Source of the DNA: Lepisosteus oculatus
Lineage: Eukaryota > Chordata > Actinopteri > Semionotiformes > Lepisosteidae
DNA length: 64,000 bases
Direction of reading: 5' to 3'
Assembly: GCF_040954835.1 (NCBI RefSeq)
Contig: NC_090697.1
Coordinates: forward strand, 7,824,501 to 7,888,500
Shown here: piece after piece, positions 10,801 through 21,804 of the stretch
How the letters are laid out: each line of letters begins with the position of its first letter
How positions within the stretch are numbered: position 1 is the stretch's first letter
Program-made: the position numbers and the translations under genes
The notes under the pieces: model-generated
Told to the model about the DNA's origin: nothing
Database searches by the model: none
What the model saw: only the letters and a program-made list of their open reading frames with translations

Positions 10801-13800
10801 AGAAACATCACCTCTCAGACCGCACCAGGACTCAGTCAGCCAAGCCAAGCACCTGCATAACACCTATCCCACTGTCACACTGTCCTGTCAGCCCTTGTCT
10901 GTATTCCCACCGTAGACCTGGAGAACGATATCTCGCTCCTCTGTATACCTGTCTATGGCAGGAATGACAAATCAACTCGAACTTGAACTTGATGTAGGTC
11001 CAAAGACTTTTAAACACAAGACTCTTTTATTTGAGTCGCGATAATAAAACTGCTCTGTTAAGCCTGTTTGTTTGTCTCTGTCCACAAACCCCATCCTTTG
11101 CTGTATTAAAAAAAAGCATTTTCATTGCTGAGAGCCACCCCCCGTACTGATCTACACAGTCTAGAAACATTTTTTAAAATATTCACATCAAACAAATTAT
11201 ATTCCATTCTTGTCTTTGATTATGCTGTACTGTACACAGTATATGAAATGTTACAGGACCCATTTAGTTGTGAATTGTGCACAGATACCTTTATGCACAG
11301 ATACTAATGGGTGGAGGGAACTGAACACTGTTAGTTCCACAGGAGTAAGAGTCTAGTAGCTTCTGTCACACAATATAGTGGAGAAAAACAATTAATTTCC
11401 GTCCATTAACAAGCAGTAACCAGCAGAGCAGGAAACAAGCTAACCTCCAGCGCAAGGACAATGTTGATGTAATCTCAATACCTGCCGGTGAAAGAAGACT
11501 GTGCTCCCCAGTGACACTCACAGTGAATAATCAGGAAATACCAAATTCATGGCTCTCCATTATTATTAACTTCTGCAAGCAGCGACACGGTAGTGTGTTT
11601 TTAAAGTAGGAACTTTAATTTATTAAATTACTGCCTTTGCAAGGCAACTTCAATGGAAAACATTTACTCAACTACAAAAAATGAAAAAAGAAACAGTACT
11701 ATTAAATTATTTCTAGCAACAAAGTAGGATTTAAACAAAGACAGCTCATTTAAATATGCATGAGTAGTAAAAATGCTATGAAGTAACACTGCTTTGATGG
11801 TTTCAAGCAATTAAAACACATTTTATGGAAAACACAAATAGAAATCCTTAAGAAGACTGCTCTCACCAGCCAGCACAAACTAAAGCACCTGTGACACAGG
11901 GTGAAGGTGGGGGTCCTGACTCACTGAGGCCAGGCAGGTCAGGGTGGGAACCTGAGGCCAGAGAGGATGGGACAGCCACATGCGTACTGTAAACCTCTGC
12001 CCCTCCCCCTGAGTCCCAAGAGTCAACAACGTCCCTGACAGTTCCCAACTATCCCAGCATGCTCTCCTGGGGCTGACATCACCTGCCCCACTGCCTGTCT
12101 GCTCGGTGCCCCATCACTGCCTGATGGGGGCGCTACAATATGTACTGGTACTGGTCTAAAATACGTCAGCAGTGTTGTTTCTCAAATGCCTATGTTAAGA
12201 CTGAAAGAGATGACCAAACAAGCTGGCAAAAAAAAAAATTGTTCCGTGTGCAACATTTTTCATGAGAAATTCCGGCAGCTGTGAACCTCACACGCAGAAA
12301 GCAAGCGGTTCAAGCATGAAAATGTGTTTTACAAACACATTATGCGGGCAAAGCTACTGAGAACCTCTCCTCACCCCCAGCCCTGCCCGTCTCTCCCCCC
12401 TCTCTGCCTGCCAGGGAGTGCCACTCCAAACAAAGGCTCACGCTGGAGGGGTGACTCCGATCCGTCATGATAGAGCAGAGGCCCTCCCCGCGCCCTCTCA
12501 AGTTCCTCCAAGAACAGCGAAGCAGCGTTTCAGGTAAAAGGGATGACTAATGGGAAAGGGAGGCCAGCACAGGTCCAGGAAATGACTGAAGCCAGAGAGC
12601 GGCAAGATTTATGACAAGGGCTGCCAAACGGATAATGTTACCGGAATCCAGCAAATTACAGCTTCTGGACGAGACGGAGAAAAACAAAGTGTCCCTCTTT
12701 TAGGAGGTGGGCATGTGTGGGGCACTGCCCCGGGGCGGACAGCTGGGTGAGGAAGCCAGGCTGGCAGGGGAAGGACACAGGGTTTCCTCCTGGACGTTTC
12801 TGACAGTAAACGTGTCGCTTTTAAGAGCCAGCTGCTCGCATGTGACCGTTGACGAGAGAGCACACATCTGTCCCTGCCCCGTGTCAAACATGCTGGGGAA
12901 TCAGTCCAATAGTGAGGTTATCTGACCCACCAGTTACCGTAGCTCTAATTTCAGTCCAAACGAACTCTGAGATTAGTGATACTGAAAACACCTCATACCT
13001 GACGGAAATGCGGGGCTGATCGGGCTTGAGAATTCCTTTATTATTTTTGAAATCATGCAGATAGCTGATACGGCACATTTACGTACTGCATGTCCAGCGT
13101 GCATGCTCCCCGCCCGGATGGTTTTAAAAAAGGAATTACATTTCATAACACTGGGACACGAGTTAAGCGCCAACAGGTCATGATGCGTCTGCAAATACAG
13201 AACTAAAAATCTTTCACAGTACAGTTCATGAGGCGGGAAGGAAGGCAAAAATGTCGCTGTGCAGATAAGTATTAGTCTAAAATATACCTGGTTTGGTGGC
13301 ATTCACATTAAATGTTGCATAATTTCAAAGAACCTTTTTTTTACCCATTTATGGGGAATATGTTGATCAATTTAGTGATGACACTTATACACAATACTAT
13401 AAAATAAACTCATTAAAACAATTTATTGATATGCAATGCAACCCAGTCAATGTGTGTAAGAGGACACCAGGCAGCTACCTGTCCTGTTAACCAGCTGTTC
13501 CTCCTGAAGGACAACCCACAAAAAAAATTATACTTCGATTTCAAATCATTTTTACTGCTAAAGTGTTTTAAGGACCTAAAATGGGTTTCCCCCAAAGGAT
13601 TTATTGCGTTTTGCAGTGTGTTCTTAAACAGCAGCCATGAGCTAACATCTTGTGAGATAAAGGTATGATGGGGAAAAGAGGGTAAGAAAAGCGACCTGGC
13701 TGTGATTGGGCACTACTTTCATTAAAACACGGTACAGTGAGCACTAAAGCATTTGTAAAGTGTCCGGGGATCAGACGTTAATGGAAAGATAGCCCCTTTG

Positions 13801-14344
13801 ATGCAGCAGGTTGAGAATACTGTACTGGCACTTGCCTAAGGGGATTTCTGGCCTTGTTTTCTTCAAAATCCAGAAGGCGTGCTAATGAATCTGCCATTAC
13901 TATAACATCTGACAGAGACCCGAGTGTTTCAACCACAGGGCATGGGCAGATCATCTTTCAATAAAAAAAGCTCAGACTACCTTAACCTGTTTCTCACACA
14001 ATTGACCTATTCAATCTCCATTTACTCAGCGAATTCACCTCACACACGATTTTCTATTGTTAGGGCTGGAACTATCCAACTCTGTGTGCTTTAAGTTCTC
14101 CTGACTGTTACACTGCGGTGTGCTGGGACATTTACAGTAGGTATAAATGAGTAGTGGTGAGTAAGAACAGTTGGCAGTGTGCGCCTCAAGAATCCACTAA
14201 AAGAAAACATTGGAAACTTTCATCATGTTGCTCCTGTGGATCAGCGGTCAACAAAAAGAGTGAAACAATGGAAATCCATCACCAAAAAAAAACCATAAAA
14301 CCACTGGAAAGGTGTGAAACGCCTCAGGCAAATTCACTATAGTA
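7801..14344. other. 6.5-kb stretch without recognised genes
   Basis: Read on both strands. Apart from a repeat fragment at about 9005-9100 I identify nothing. Region 12,360-12,900 is GC-richer and contains overlapping short open frames on both strands, but none resembles a known protein or has paired splice sites I trust. Non-coding conserved elements cannot be excluded without alignment. Confidence 0.4.
9005..9100 (-). repeat. SINE or LINE tail fragment, antisense and degenerate
   Basis: The sequence TTTCACCCTGGAGGATCCCA, then AAAGTGTTTTACACATA and a CACCCACCTCCGACATGGGTGACGC-like block, follows the layout of the AGCGCTTTACA-type tail repeats seen at 33296-33480 and 40110-40470. It is short and diverged. 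Confidence 0.35.
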
Positions 14345-14577
14345 AACACTTGTGTGGGATGCCAGTTTATTGCAGGGCTCACATACAGTAGTAACAAACA
14401 CACACACACTCACACCAGAAGCCAGTCAACTCACTAGTCTGTCCTTGGACTACGGGAGGAAACGGGAGCAGCCGGAGGAAACCCATGCGAACGTGGGGAG
14501 AACATGCAAACTCCAGGTATTGAACCCAGGGCCCTGCAATGTTAACCACAGCCCCACCATGTTGCCAATAGAGTATT
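14345..14577 (-). repeat. tRNA-head SINE (family A), antisense, partly deleted
   Basis: It contains GGGATGCCAGTTTATTGCAG, a CACACACACAC run, GAGGAAACCCATGCGAACGT and GGGGAGAACATGCAAACTCC, then the head complement ending CCACCATGTTGCC. It is shorter than the copy at 28151 because the tail part is missing. Confidence 0.7.
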
Positions 14578-15486
14578 CATGTAGCACCATCATTTTATTA
14601 CACCTTTTCTGTTCTGAGTTGAAATAACCAACAGTCAGACCAGCGAGTATGCAATGGTGTAGTCTAAAGTTACTGTTACTGAAATCCAGTTTGCACAAAA
14701 ACAAATCCTGACTACAGTATCTCTTCAGTATTCTTCAGATTGTTATTGGATTGACAATAAACTACAGTGAGGTATTCAATATATATACAGTACCTTGACA
14801 CACCCATCCCTTCTTCTGCACACACAGTTTGTTCCAGGAACTTGGGTTTGAAACACAAGTTTGCTCTTGAGAATGTGGTTGATGATGTTAACAGAGGCAA
14901 TAATGTCACTGACAAGGTGGAAAAACGGAGTCTTGCAAATATCAGCACGTCACATATTGTGTCTGATATACCGTATCTCGTCAGGTAGACATAGAGTACA
15001 CAACGGAATGACCAGCTGTCTTAAAATAGGATGTTTAAAAGAATATAAGAGAATATGCAACAAACACCACATATCATGCTTTTATTCTTTAGAATTTGAC
15101 TTTTTCTCTTTGGAATCAAACTTAAACACCCTGCTTTTCCACACTGCTACATGTTAAAGCACTATACATTTAATGATGTTTTCATAGATCATGAGGTCGG
15201 ACAAGTACCAGCATTAGGGAGAGCTACATGCAGTTGTGGTTAGTGCTTAGAGACACCAAACAGTAAGCTACCAGATATTTAGGGTTAGATATTTAAAAAT
15301 AAGTGTATCAAGAATGGCATTAAATGCCATTATGTTGTGATATTTGTAAGAAATATTTATTGGTTTCCAACTTGTCATTCCAACCGCATCTTTATATTGA
15401 AAAAAACTACATTAAACCAATGTAAAAATAAGGAAAGGATTATTTGTTTCTTTATTTATACTTCATATACAGTATCTGGTATTATC
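14578..15486. other. AT-rich intergenic stretch, no gene seen
   Basis: Several TACAGTA/TACTGTA motifs are present (for example near 14716 and 14786). There is no recognised coding sequence. Confidence 0.4.
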
Positions 15487-16267
15487 TATACTGATGGAAA
15501 AAAGAAATGCAACACCTCCTGCTCCACACTCTGGCCCTCCCGTCTGCGTGGAACAGGCTGAAGAGTGACTCATCCGTGAAGAGGACCTGATGCCACTGCT
15601 GACGAGTCCATCAGCCCCTCTGTGTGGCCCAAGCCTGTCAGGTGTGACGTCTAGGAGGTGTGAGCAGAGGGCCTCTGACAGGTCACCTTGCTCTCAGGCC
15701 AGCAGCATGGAGCCTCACTGTCCTGTCACTGAGGCGGGCATTGTGCCTGCTTGCAGTTTCAGCAGCAGTACGGGTGGCAGATCTGAACCGATCTCTCAGA
15801 GGGACCAGTCTGACGTGTCGGTCCTGCTCTGGTGTGGTCACTCGAGGGCGACCGGATCATGGACTCTCTGCAGTCGGGACACAGTGGAGCGGCTCACTCC
15901 ATAGTGTCTGGCACCGCTGGCACATGTCAGGCCTGCCTGCAGCATGCCGATGGCCCTCTCCCTTGCTTCTGGTGACATTCCAGGCATTATGGAATGCATA
16001 GAAAACTGTGGCCTTTTTCTTGCAGTGACCTAACCTTTGAAGGTTTTAAAGGTGACCTGATCAGGCATTGGTCCACCTGGACCTCGTTGGGTAAAAGTGC
16101 ACCTAACGGGTTTTCGTGTGATTGGCAAGTTGCAATGCCTCACTGCACAAGCTGTATTGCTGGTCAGAGGGCTTAAAACAAATTGACAACTTTTTGTGAA
16201 AGTACACAAGTTATACTATAGTTTTCTCATTCCAGAAGATGTTGCGTTTCTTTTTCCCATCAGTATA
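15487..16267. mobile_element. Deleted Tc1/mariner-like DNA transposon with 30-bp terminal inverted repeats
   Basis: The left end (15487-15516) begins TATACTGATGGAAAAAAGAA. The right end (16238-16267) is its reverse complement with about three mismatches in 30. The outermost TA dinucleotides fit a TA target-site duplication. The element is 0.78 kb, against roughly 1.3-1.7 kb for intact members of this group. Inside, on the minus strand, is the N-terminal part of a transposase. The C-terminal part is missing, so the copy is non-autonomous. Confidence 0.75.
15517..15978 (-). pseudogene. Truncated, frameshifted Tc1/mariner-family transposase
   Basis: Reading the minus strand from an ATG at 15978 gives MSPEARERAIGMLQAG followed by ARHYGVSRSTVSRLQ, a helix-turn-helix DNA-binding domain. 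A stop follows near 15865. In other frames further on come the relic LRDRFRS-like block and WHQVLFTDESLF, which holds the first catalytic aspartate, then SLFHADGRARVW. The element ends soon after that, so the second Asp and the Glu of the DDE triad are deleted. The start is chosen by fit to the HTH; two other ATGs lie just upstream. Confidence 0.7.
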
Positions 16268-17085
16268 TATTGTATACAGTGGTAGTAGTACCCTAGAAGT
16301 TTTAATACATAAAACATCACAAGAATACTTAACGTAGGACAGGTATGCCTCATAATCTGATACCAGGTAATTCCGTATTTTTAACAAAGCCTGCACCAAG
16401 GCGATACTGAAATCACTCTGGGCTTTAAAGATGATCTGCCGAAGATATGATCCAGAAATCTGACAGACATTAACCTTGTTTTTGTCATGTGCAGAACAAT
16501 ACAGTGTAACAGGGAATACAGGGAATACAGTGAATACGAAACAGGTTTCCCACCCATCGGGGAGAGAAAACTGTCACTATAAACCTGGCAGGAGGCTCCA
16601 GAGCTTTAACGGCAAGATCAAAGGCTAATAACCAGGCTTCCAGCAACTTCTCCTCCCAACACCGCCACAGCCTGACTGCTGCTCTGAGCCAGCGCTCAGC
16701 CAGGAGGCACGGCTACTGTGCCACATCAAGGGCAGGCTCGCTAGGAACAATTACAGCGAGTGTACTGAAAGGCCTGTGGAGTATTTTAGTGACAGTAAAC
16801 AACCTGCTGGAGAGAGGACGAGGAGGCCAGGACTCCTGAGGAGTGAGGAGTGACCAGGGGGCAGCTGCGGAGGGGGAGGAGGGGAGACGGAGGGAGAGAA
16901 GGGGATCCAGTACGGGATTTATGGTGTTTCAGGAGAGGAAGTGACAGCAGGAGTGATTGCGAATTACTGCCAGTGGAGCCTGACTGACCTTGGCTGTCGT
17001 CATCCTTCCCTGATTTTTTTAATAAACTTCATTAGGCCTTTCCAGCGCTGCTCAGTGGCTACTGTTTGAATTATTACCGTTGAGC
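16268..17085. other. Intergenic stretch, no gene recognised
   Basis: At 16,510-16,540 there is a minor tandem AGGGAATAC-type repeat. Region 16,560-17,060 is relatively GC-rich and low in recognisable repeats, so it could hold a conserved non-coding element. I see no coding evidence. Confidence 0.35.
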
Positions 17086-17240
17086 CCACCTGAGGCCGAA
17101 AGGGCAGTGTAGCAGAGGAGTGGAAAAGTCTCTGGACTCCTGACTGGCAGGGTGTGGCTTCGGGTCCCTGTTGTGGACAGTGCTGCTGTACCTAGACTGA
17201 GGTCCTTTACCCCAGTAGCTCCAGTCTGCCTGACTACAGC
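17086..17240 (+). repeat. Degenerate tRNA-derived SINE (third type)
   Basis: The block GTCTCTGGACTCCTGACTGG, then GGTGTGGCTTCGGGTCCC (a decayed B box) and GAGGTCCTTTACCCCAGTAG, matches the order of a common fish tRNA-derived SINE ('...TGGACTCTTGACC...GGTTCAATCCC...AGGTACTTTACCTAGATTGCTCCAG'). It is old and diverged. Confidence 0.5.
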
Positions 17241-18171
17241 ACATGGAGGGATAGTGGAGGATGCTGAGGGGCTCGGCGATGAACTGCTGACTCATCCAGG
17301 CTGGGAGGTACTGTAGGAGCTCTTTGCTCATTTAACACCCTGGGAAGCAGGATAAGCTCTGAGCTGTTGTGGCTTGAGTCAGCTGTACCTCCACAATGAC
17401 AAAACCGCAACAGGCCTCTCTTCCACTGCGTGATCTGCTCTTACAGCGTCTTTATTCGATTATCACTGAGTTCACTGATTATCCCTTGGGGAACCATTAA
17501 TGTACAGTATGAGTAACACAATAAGTTTCATATTGAGCTACTGTACTAACTGAACCTAAAATTTCTAAACATTAGTATTTTTCCTTATTTAAAATCTATA
17601 ACCTTTCATTTTTAATTAGCAGGTTGTAATATTATATTATCACAACACCACTGTCTCTGGGAATAATATGCCAATCAAATTTTAAAATCATTCTTTGTAA
17701 TCCTGTCTTTTATTACTGAAGACTTAAAGACTGTGCTAAATCTTTGGGAACCTCTGTCAAATTTACCTGCTGCTGTTTATCAAGATTAATCAAGTTAAGT
17801 AAAAACTAGTTCAAATACTGTACATACCTTTCATTCTTGAGAAGCACTATTATGCTAGAATACACTATTTACTGTACAATATTACACAACACTAAAATGT
17901 CAAGCAGAGTTTCTATAGGGCACTGACACTGTAAAACTCCTGTGCGTGGATGTACTCCAGTTAGGTGAATCACAAATACAGTTTCTAAATCCAGAGCCCT
18001 AATTATATCATTCAAAAGAAAAGACCAACTTGAACCGGGTACAAGAAGATAAGCCATCTGCCTGATTCGCTGCAGTGCAGATACGAGATGAAGTATTTTA
18101 CAAAGATTCTGATGCTGTACTTGAACATACAGTAGGCATGCCTGTTAAAGGTTGCACTGGCTGAGCCCGTG
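17241..18171. other. AT-rich intergenic stretch, no gene seen
   Basis: No coding or RNA feature is recognised. The stretch leads straight into the 68-bp array. Confidence 0.4.
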
Positions 18172-19187
18172 CAAGACCAGGCGCAATGACTCTGCGGACT
18201 AAGATGCGCTTGCATGTGTGTCAGGTGGCAGTGCCCGAACAAGACCAGGCGCAATGACTCTGCGGACTAAGATGCGCTTGCATGTGTGTCAGGCGGCAGT
18301 GGCCGTACAAGACCAGGCGCAATGACTCTGCGGACTAAGATGCGCTTGCATGTGTGTCAGGCGGCAGTGGCCGTACAAGACCAGGCGTAATGTCTCTGCG
18401 GACTAAGATGCGCTTGCATGTGTGTCAGGTGGCAGTGGCCGTACAAGACCAGGCGCAATGACTCTGCGGACTAAGATGCGCTTGCATGTGTGTCAGGCGG
18501 CAGTGGCCGTACAAGACCAGGCGCAATGACTCTGCGGACTAAGATGCGCTTGCATGTGTGTCAGGCGGCAGTGGCCGTACAAGACCAGGCGCAATGACTC
18601 TGCGGACTAAGATGCGCTTGCATGTGTGTCAGGCGGCAGTGGCCGTACAAGACCAGGCGCAATGACTCTGCGGACTAAGATGCGCTTGCATGTGTGTCAG
18701 GTGGCAGTGGCCGTACACGACCAGGCGCAATGACTCTGCGGACTAAGATGCGCTTGCATGTGTGTCAGGTGGCAGTGGCCGTACACGACCAGGCGCAATG
18801 ACTCTGCGGACTAAGATGCGCTTGCATGTGTGTCAGGTGGCAGTGGCCGTACAAGACCAGGCGCAATGACTCTGCGGACTAAGATGCGCTTGCATGTGTG
18901 TCAGGCGGCAGTGGCCGTACAAGACCAGGCGCAATGACTCTGCGGACTAAGATGCGCTTGCATGTGTGTCAGGCGGCAGTGGCCGTACAAGACCAGGCGC
19001 AATGACTCTGCGGACTAAGATGCGCTTGCATGTGTGTCAGGTGGCAGTGGCCGTACACGACCAGGCGCAATGACTCTGCGGACTAAGATGCGCTTGCATG
19101 TGTGTCAGGTGGCAGTGGCCGTACAAGACCAGGCGCAATGACTCTGCGGACTAAGATGCGCTTGCATGTGTGTCAGGCGGCAGTGCA
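18172..19187 (+). repeat. 68-bp minisatellite, 15 copies in register
   Basis: Units begin at 18172, 18240, 18308 and so on, every 68 bases to 19124, with no length variation. Each unit begins CAAGACCAGGCGCAATGACT and contains CTAAGATGCGCTTGCATGTG and a GGCAGTGGCCGTA end. Variation is confined to a few sites: CAAGACC versus CACGACC, CAGGCGG versus CAGGTGG, and a double change in unit 4. Units 6-9 and 11-14 share the same order of variants, which indicates block duplication. 68 is not divisible by 3 and each unit has stops, so it is not coding. It ends about 2.6 kb upstream of the RRAGD start codon. Confidence 0.95.
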
Positions 19188-20263
19188 CCGCGAGCCCCAC
19201 TCCACTCGCGTGCTGCGCTGCTCTGGACTGAGTCATCATCACAATCAGGGCAACGGAGCCCCAGGTGAAATTCGCTGTCAACTTTCCAATTTAATTTTTT
19301 ACAAGACCACTTCAACTTTAGTACACCCCTTTATCACCCTTTAATAAAGCCAGGCATCAAAGTATAGATAACACCATACAAACGCTCATACTTTTAAATG
19401 CGAGCACACCAACCAGAATATTACACAGACTCTCATGATTATTTTACCGTAAAGAATAATACGCAGCGATCGACTGAATGTACTGTATCTGTGATAACTG
19501 TACTATGTTAATTTCTTCGTCTTTCAAATGAAATCAGAGGAAGATAAATTACGCAATTCGTTTCCCTTCAACTAAGCCCTCACAGAAAACAAGGCGTGAA
19601 CATACATTACTGTAAACGGTAAACGCAGTTACACTGTGCTTCTCCTCGGATACAAATTACTTGGCGATAGAAATCTGACCAGCACACTTTCTCCGCCCCT
19701 CAACTTTTAAACTAGGTTATCACGGTTAATCCTTAATCTGTTTTCGTTCTGATATCGTGATTTTTACCTCACTTCAGTAGTAGTGTCGATGAGGATACCA
19801 ACACACTGTACACTCTACGATTTCCAATATACGGTGTAGTAAAGCAGGGCTAAAGCATCTTAAAATTATGTGTAAACAAAATGAAGCTAACGTAAAACCA
19901 GAACAAAAGTATACTACGATAAATTCGCACTGGCATACTTTCTTTACGATGCATTTAAACGGATACGCTTAAAGAGAAAATACATTACAACTGCGCGTAC
20001 ACGGCCAATACCGGACACATTACAACAACGATGCACATTCTTGCACATGTACCGTCTTAAACTTAATATTTCTGATGTGTATGTGTACCCATGGATCCTA
20101 AAAAGAACAATAAACAGCATGTTTTTTTTATCGGAAGGATATGTTTCAAGACTCCTTAAAGTTCGTAACTAAAAGCTTTAAACTGAGCATAAACAAAACC
20201 AGTGCCTTACAAATGCTATGGAAACCTAAAACAGCCCAAAGAAAAGTCCCGAAGCGGACCTGA
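19188..20263. other. Intergenic stretch between minisatellite and RRAGD upstream region
   Basis: No repeats or coding sequence are recognised. CpG is more frequent here (19,400-20,260) than in the flanking AT-rich DNA, which would suit the flank of a CpG-island promoter. Confidence 0.4.
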
Positions 20264-20470
20264 ACTTACCCTCTGTGATCCTGACTTGCAAACGGGGTGT
20301 TTTTAAACGAATAATAAACGCAGCAAGCGCTTGATTTACAGCTGCCTTAATCACTGCCCTGGTAGTCTCTGTGAGAACAAAAACGTGAAAGAAACTGAAA
20401 CATTTCCAACTTCAGTGCGTTCACGCTGCCCGCTGGGAAGCCTATCGTAAAGCGACCTCTAGTGGTGAAA
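20264..20470 (-). other. Possible non-coding first exon of a minus-strand neighbour
   Basis: On the minus strand the sequence ...GATCACAGAGG|GTAAGTTCAG gives a strong 5' splice site, with GTAAGT at 20269-20264. It is preceded by about 200 bases of moderately CpG-rich sequence without an obvious coding frame. In human, ANKRD6 starts head to head with RRAGD and has non-coding 5' exons, so a divergent transcript here would fit synteny. This is inference from one splice-site match; no ankyrin repeat sequence occurs in the window. Confidence 0.25.
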
Positions 20471-21369
20471 AATAAATATTTTGAAGGTACCGTAAAACGT
20501 TTCCATTTTTTATTCATTCGGTGCTTTGACTTAGCACACGAATTAAGAACTGATGTCCTTGAAAAGTATGACCAAACATATACTGTATACATAATGTGCG
20601 TATACTGCGCTGATCACTGTATATGTGCACCGCAGTGTCCAGAAATTGTGCAGAAGAAAAAATTAAAATTAAATCGAGTGTGATGCCGACGTGCCATTTG
20701 CCGTAAACATTGGAATCGATCTAAATAAGATAAAAGGCGTCAACGGTTTAATTATGATTGAAGCTTAACTACCTTTGTTGGCATTATTTAGATAGATGTA
20801 AACGTATTTTGAGCAGAAACCATTTGCTTACGTTTAGCAAGCGTTCTTCTTTTTTTTCTGTTATTGGACGAGCTAAGATTTGTATTTTTTCTGGGGAACG
20901 AGGGACAGAACATACAATCACAAAACGGAGATGTTTGTTCATTCAGTCGCAAGAGATGAGTCACTCATGCTCTGTCCCTGGTCCTGAAGTTAACATCATT
21001 ATGTCGTATTTGTTATGGTTCATATTCTCCCAGATCGTAAGGGTATTTTTTTTATAAGAAGTGGGTTACATAATGTGGTCTTTGGACCTTGTCCTCAAAG
21101 GACTTAATTACTAGCGATGGCAAATGTTGTTATTTTGGTTAGATACCACGTACAGCAGAGGTACAGTAACAGGTGAATAAAGCTCAGGTTGCATCACATT
21201 TCTTTCGTATCGCTATGGAGTATTGACATGTTTACAGCTTAGCTTTTTGCTCCTTAATCCAGCAATGCAACACCACAGGTCTGCGTTGGGCTTTATACGA
21301 CCCCAGTCGTATATATTACCCCCTGTTCAGTGCGTTACCCTCCACAAAAAGAAGAAAAGGAGAGGGCCG
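20471..21369. other. Region between the possible divergent start and the RRAGD promoter
   Basis: No gene is recognised. If both starts are real, this 1-kb stretch would be a shared upstream region. It is AT-rich with scattered CpG. Confidence 0.35.
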
Positions 21370-21388
21370 ACTACACCTCCCAAGATCC
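21370..21388 (+). promoter_or_regulatory. ZNF143/SBS-like motif upstream of RRAGD
   Basis: ACTACACCTCCCAAGATCC fits the ACTACAnnTCCC core of the ZNF143 (Staf) binding site, which is common at vertebrate housekeeping promoters. It lies 417 bases upstream of the RRAGD start codon. A single match of this length could be chance, but its position in a promoter is typical. Confidence 0.4.
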
Positions 21389-21549
21389 CAAGCTGGCAGG
21401 TGGTACGAGCAGCCACAGGCTGCTGGGTCCGTCCTAATATCTCCCGGGCTGGAAGAGGCCGGTGCTGAATCTTTTTAAATGAAACTCAACTCAACGGGAA
21501 CAGAAGCCAGAGTCTCCATCCCAATGATAGTTGCACACAAAGCGATTGC

Positions 21550-21573
21550 TTATTATTATTATTATTATTATTT
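21550..21573 (+). repeat. (ATT)n microsatellite in RRAGD upstream region
   Basis: About eight TTA/ATT units, about 230 bases upstream of the start codon. The copy number is likely to vary between individuals. Confidence 0.85.
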
Positions 21574-21695
21574 GAGAGGGGGAGAAGCCGAGAGAAGTCA
21601 CAGCGCAGTCCCGGTCCTTCAGTAATCAGTGTGACGGGGTGAGGAGAGAGATCCGGCCGCCTGCTCTCCTCTTATGGAGGCGGACGGGTCCGGGC

Positions 21696-21746
21696 ATGGA
21701 GGAAGGGAGGGTGAAAGTTCACCAAAGACATGGCAATATCAGGTGA
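21696..21746 (+). other. Short upstream ORF (16 codons)
   Basis: ATG at 21696, TGA at 21744-21746, lying in a different frame from both the 44-codon uORF and RRAGD. It is contained within the longer uORF. The context GGGCATGG has G at -3 and G at +4, which is stronger than that of the first uATG. Confidence 0.35.
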
Positions 21747-21786
21747 CAATGTGTGGAGTAGCTGCCGGAGTCCTCGGGCGGCTTAA
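21730..21786 (+). other. Short upstream ORF (18 codons), in frame with RRAGD
   Basis: ATG at 21730, TAA at 21784-21786, in the RRAGD frame and ending 18 bases before the RRAGD ATG. Its stop is what fixes the RRAGD start at 21805. Confidence 0.35.
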
Positions 21787-21804
21787 CTCTGGAAAACCCC
21801 CGTT

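Larger units (their letters stand above)
21389..21804 (+). promoter_or_regulatory. RRAGD: RRAGD core promoter and 5' UTR (extent not resolved)
   Basis: GC and CpG content rise from about 21,580, with CGGTCCTTC, GATCCGGCCGCC and GGAGGCGGACGGGTCCGGG. No TATA box is evident, which suits a CpG-type promoter. The transcription start cannot be read from sequence. An in-frame TAA at 21784-21786 precedes the start codon, so no longer N-terminus is possible without splicing. Three upstream ATGs open short ORFs. Confidence 0.5.

Noticed and set aside
12360..12925. GC-rich region with overlapping short frames on both strands, considered as an exon cluster
   Set aside because: No frame resembles a known protein and no acceptor-donor pair brackets a shared frame.
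18172..19187. CRISPR-like array appearance
   Set aside because: The 68-bp units are contiguous tandem copies with no unique spacers, and the sequence is vertebrate. It is a minisatellite.
1..20263. Search for ankyrin-repeat exons of ANKRD6 on the minus strand
   Set aside because: No ankyrin-type peptide (TPLHLAA or similar) was found in any frame. If ANKRD6 is adjacent, its coding exons lie outside the window.
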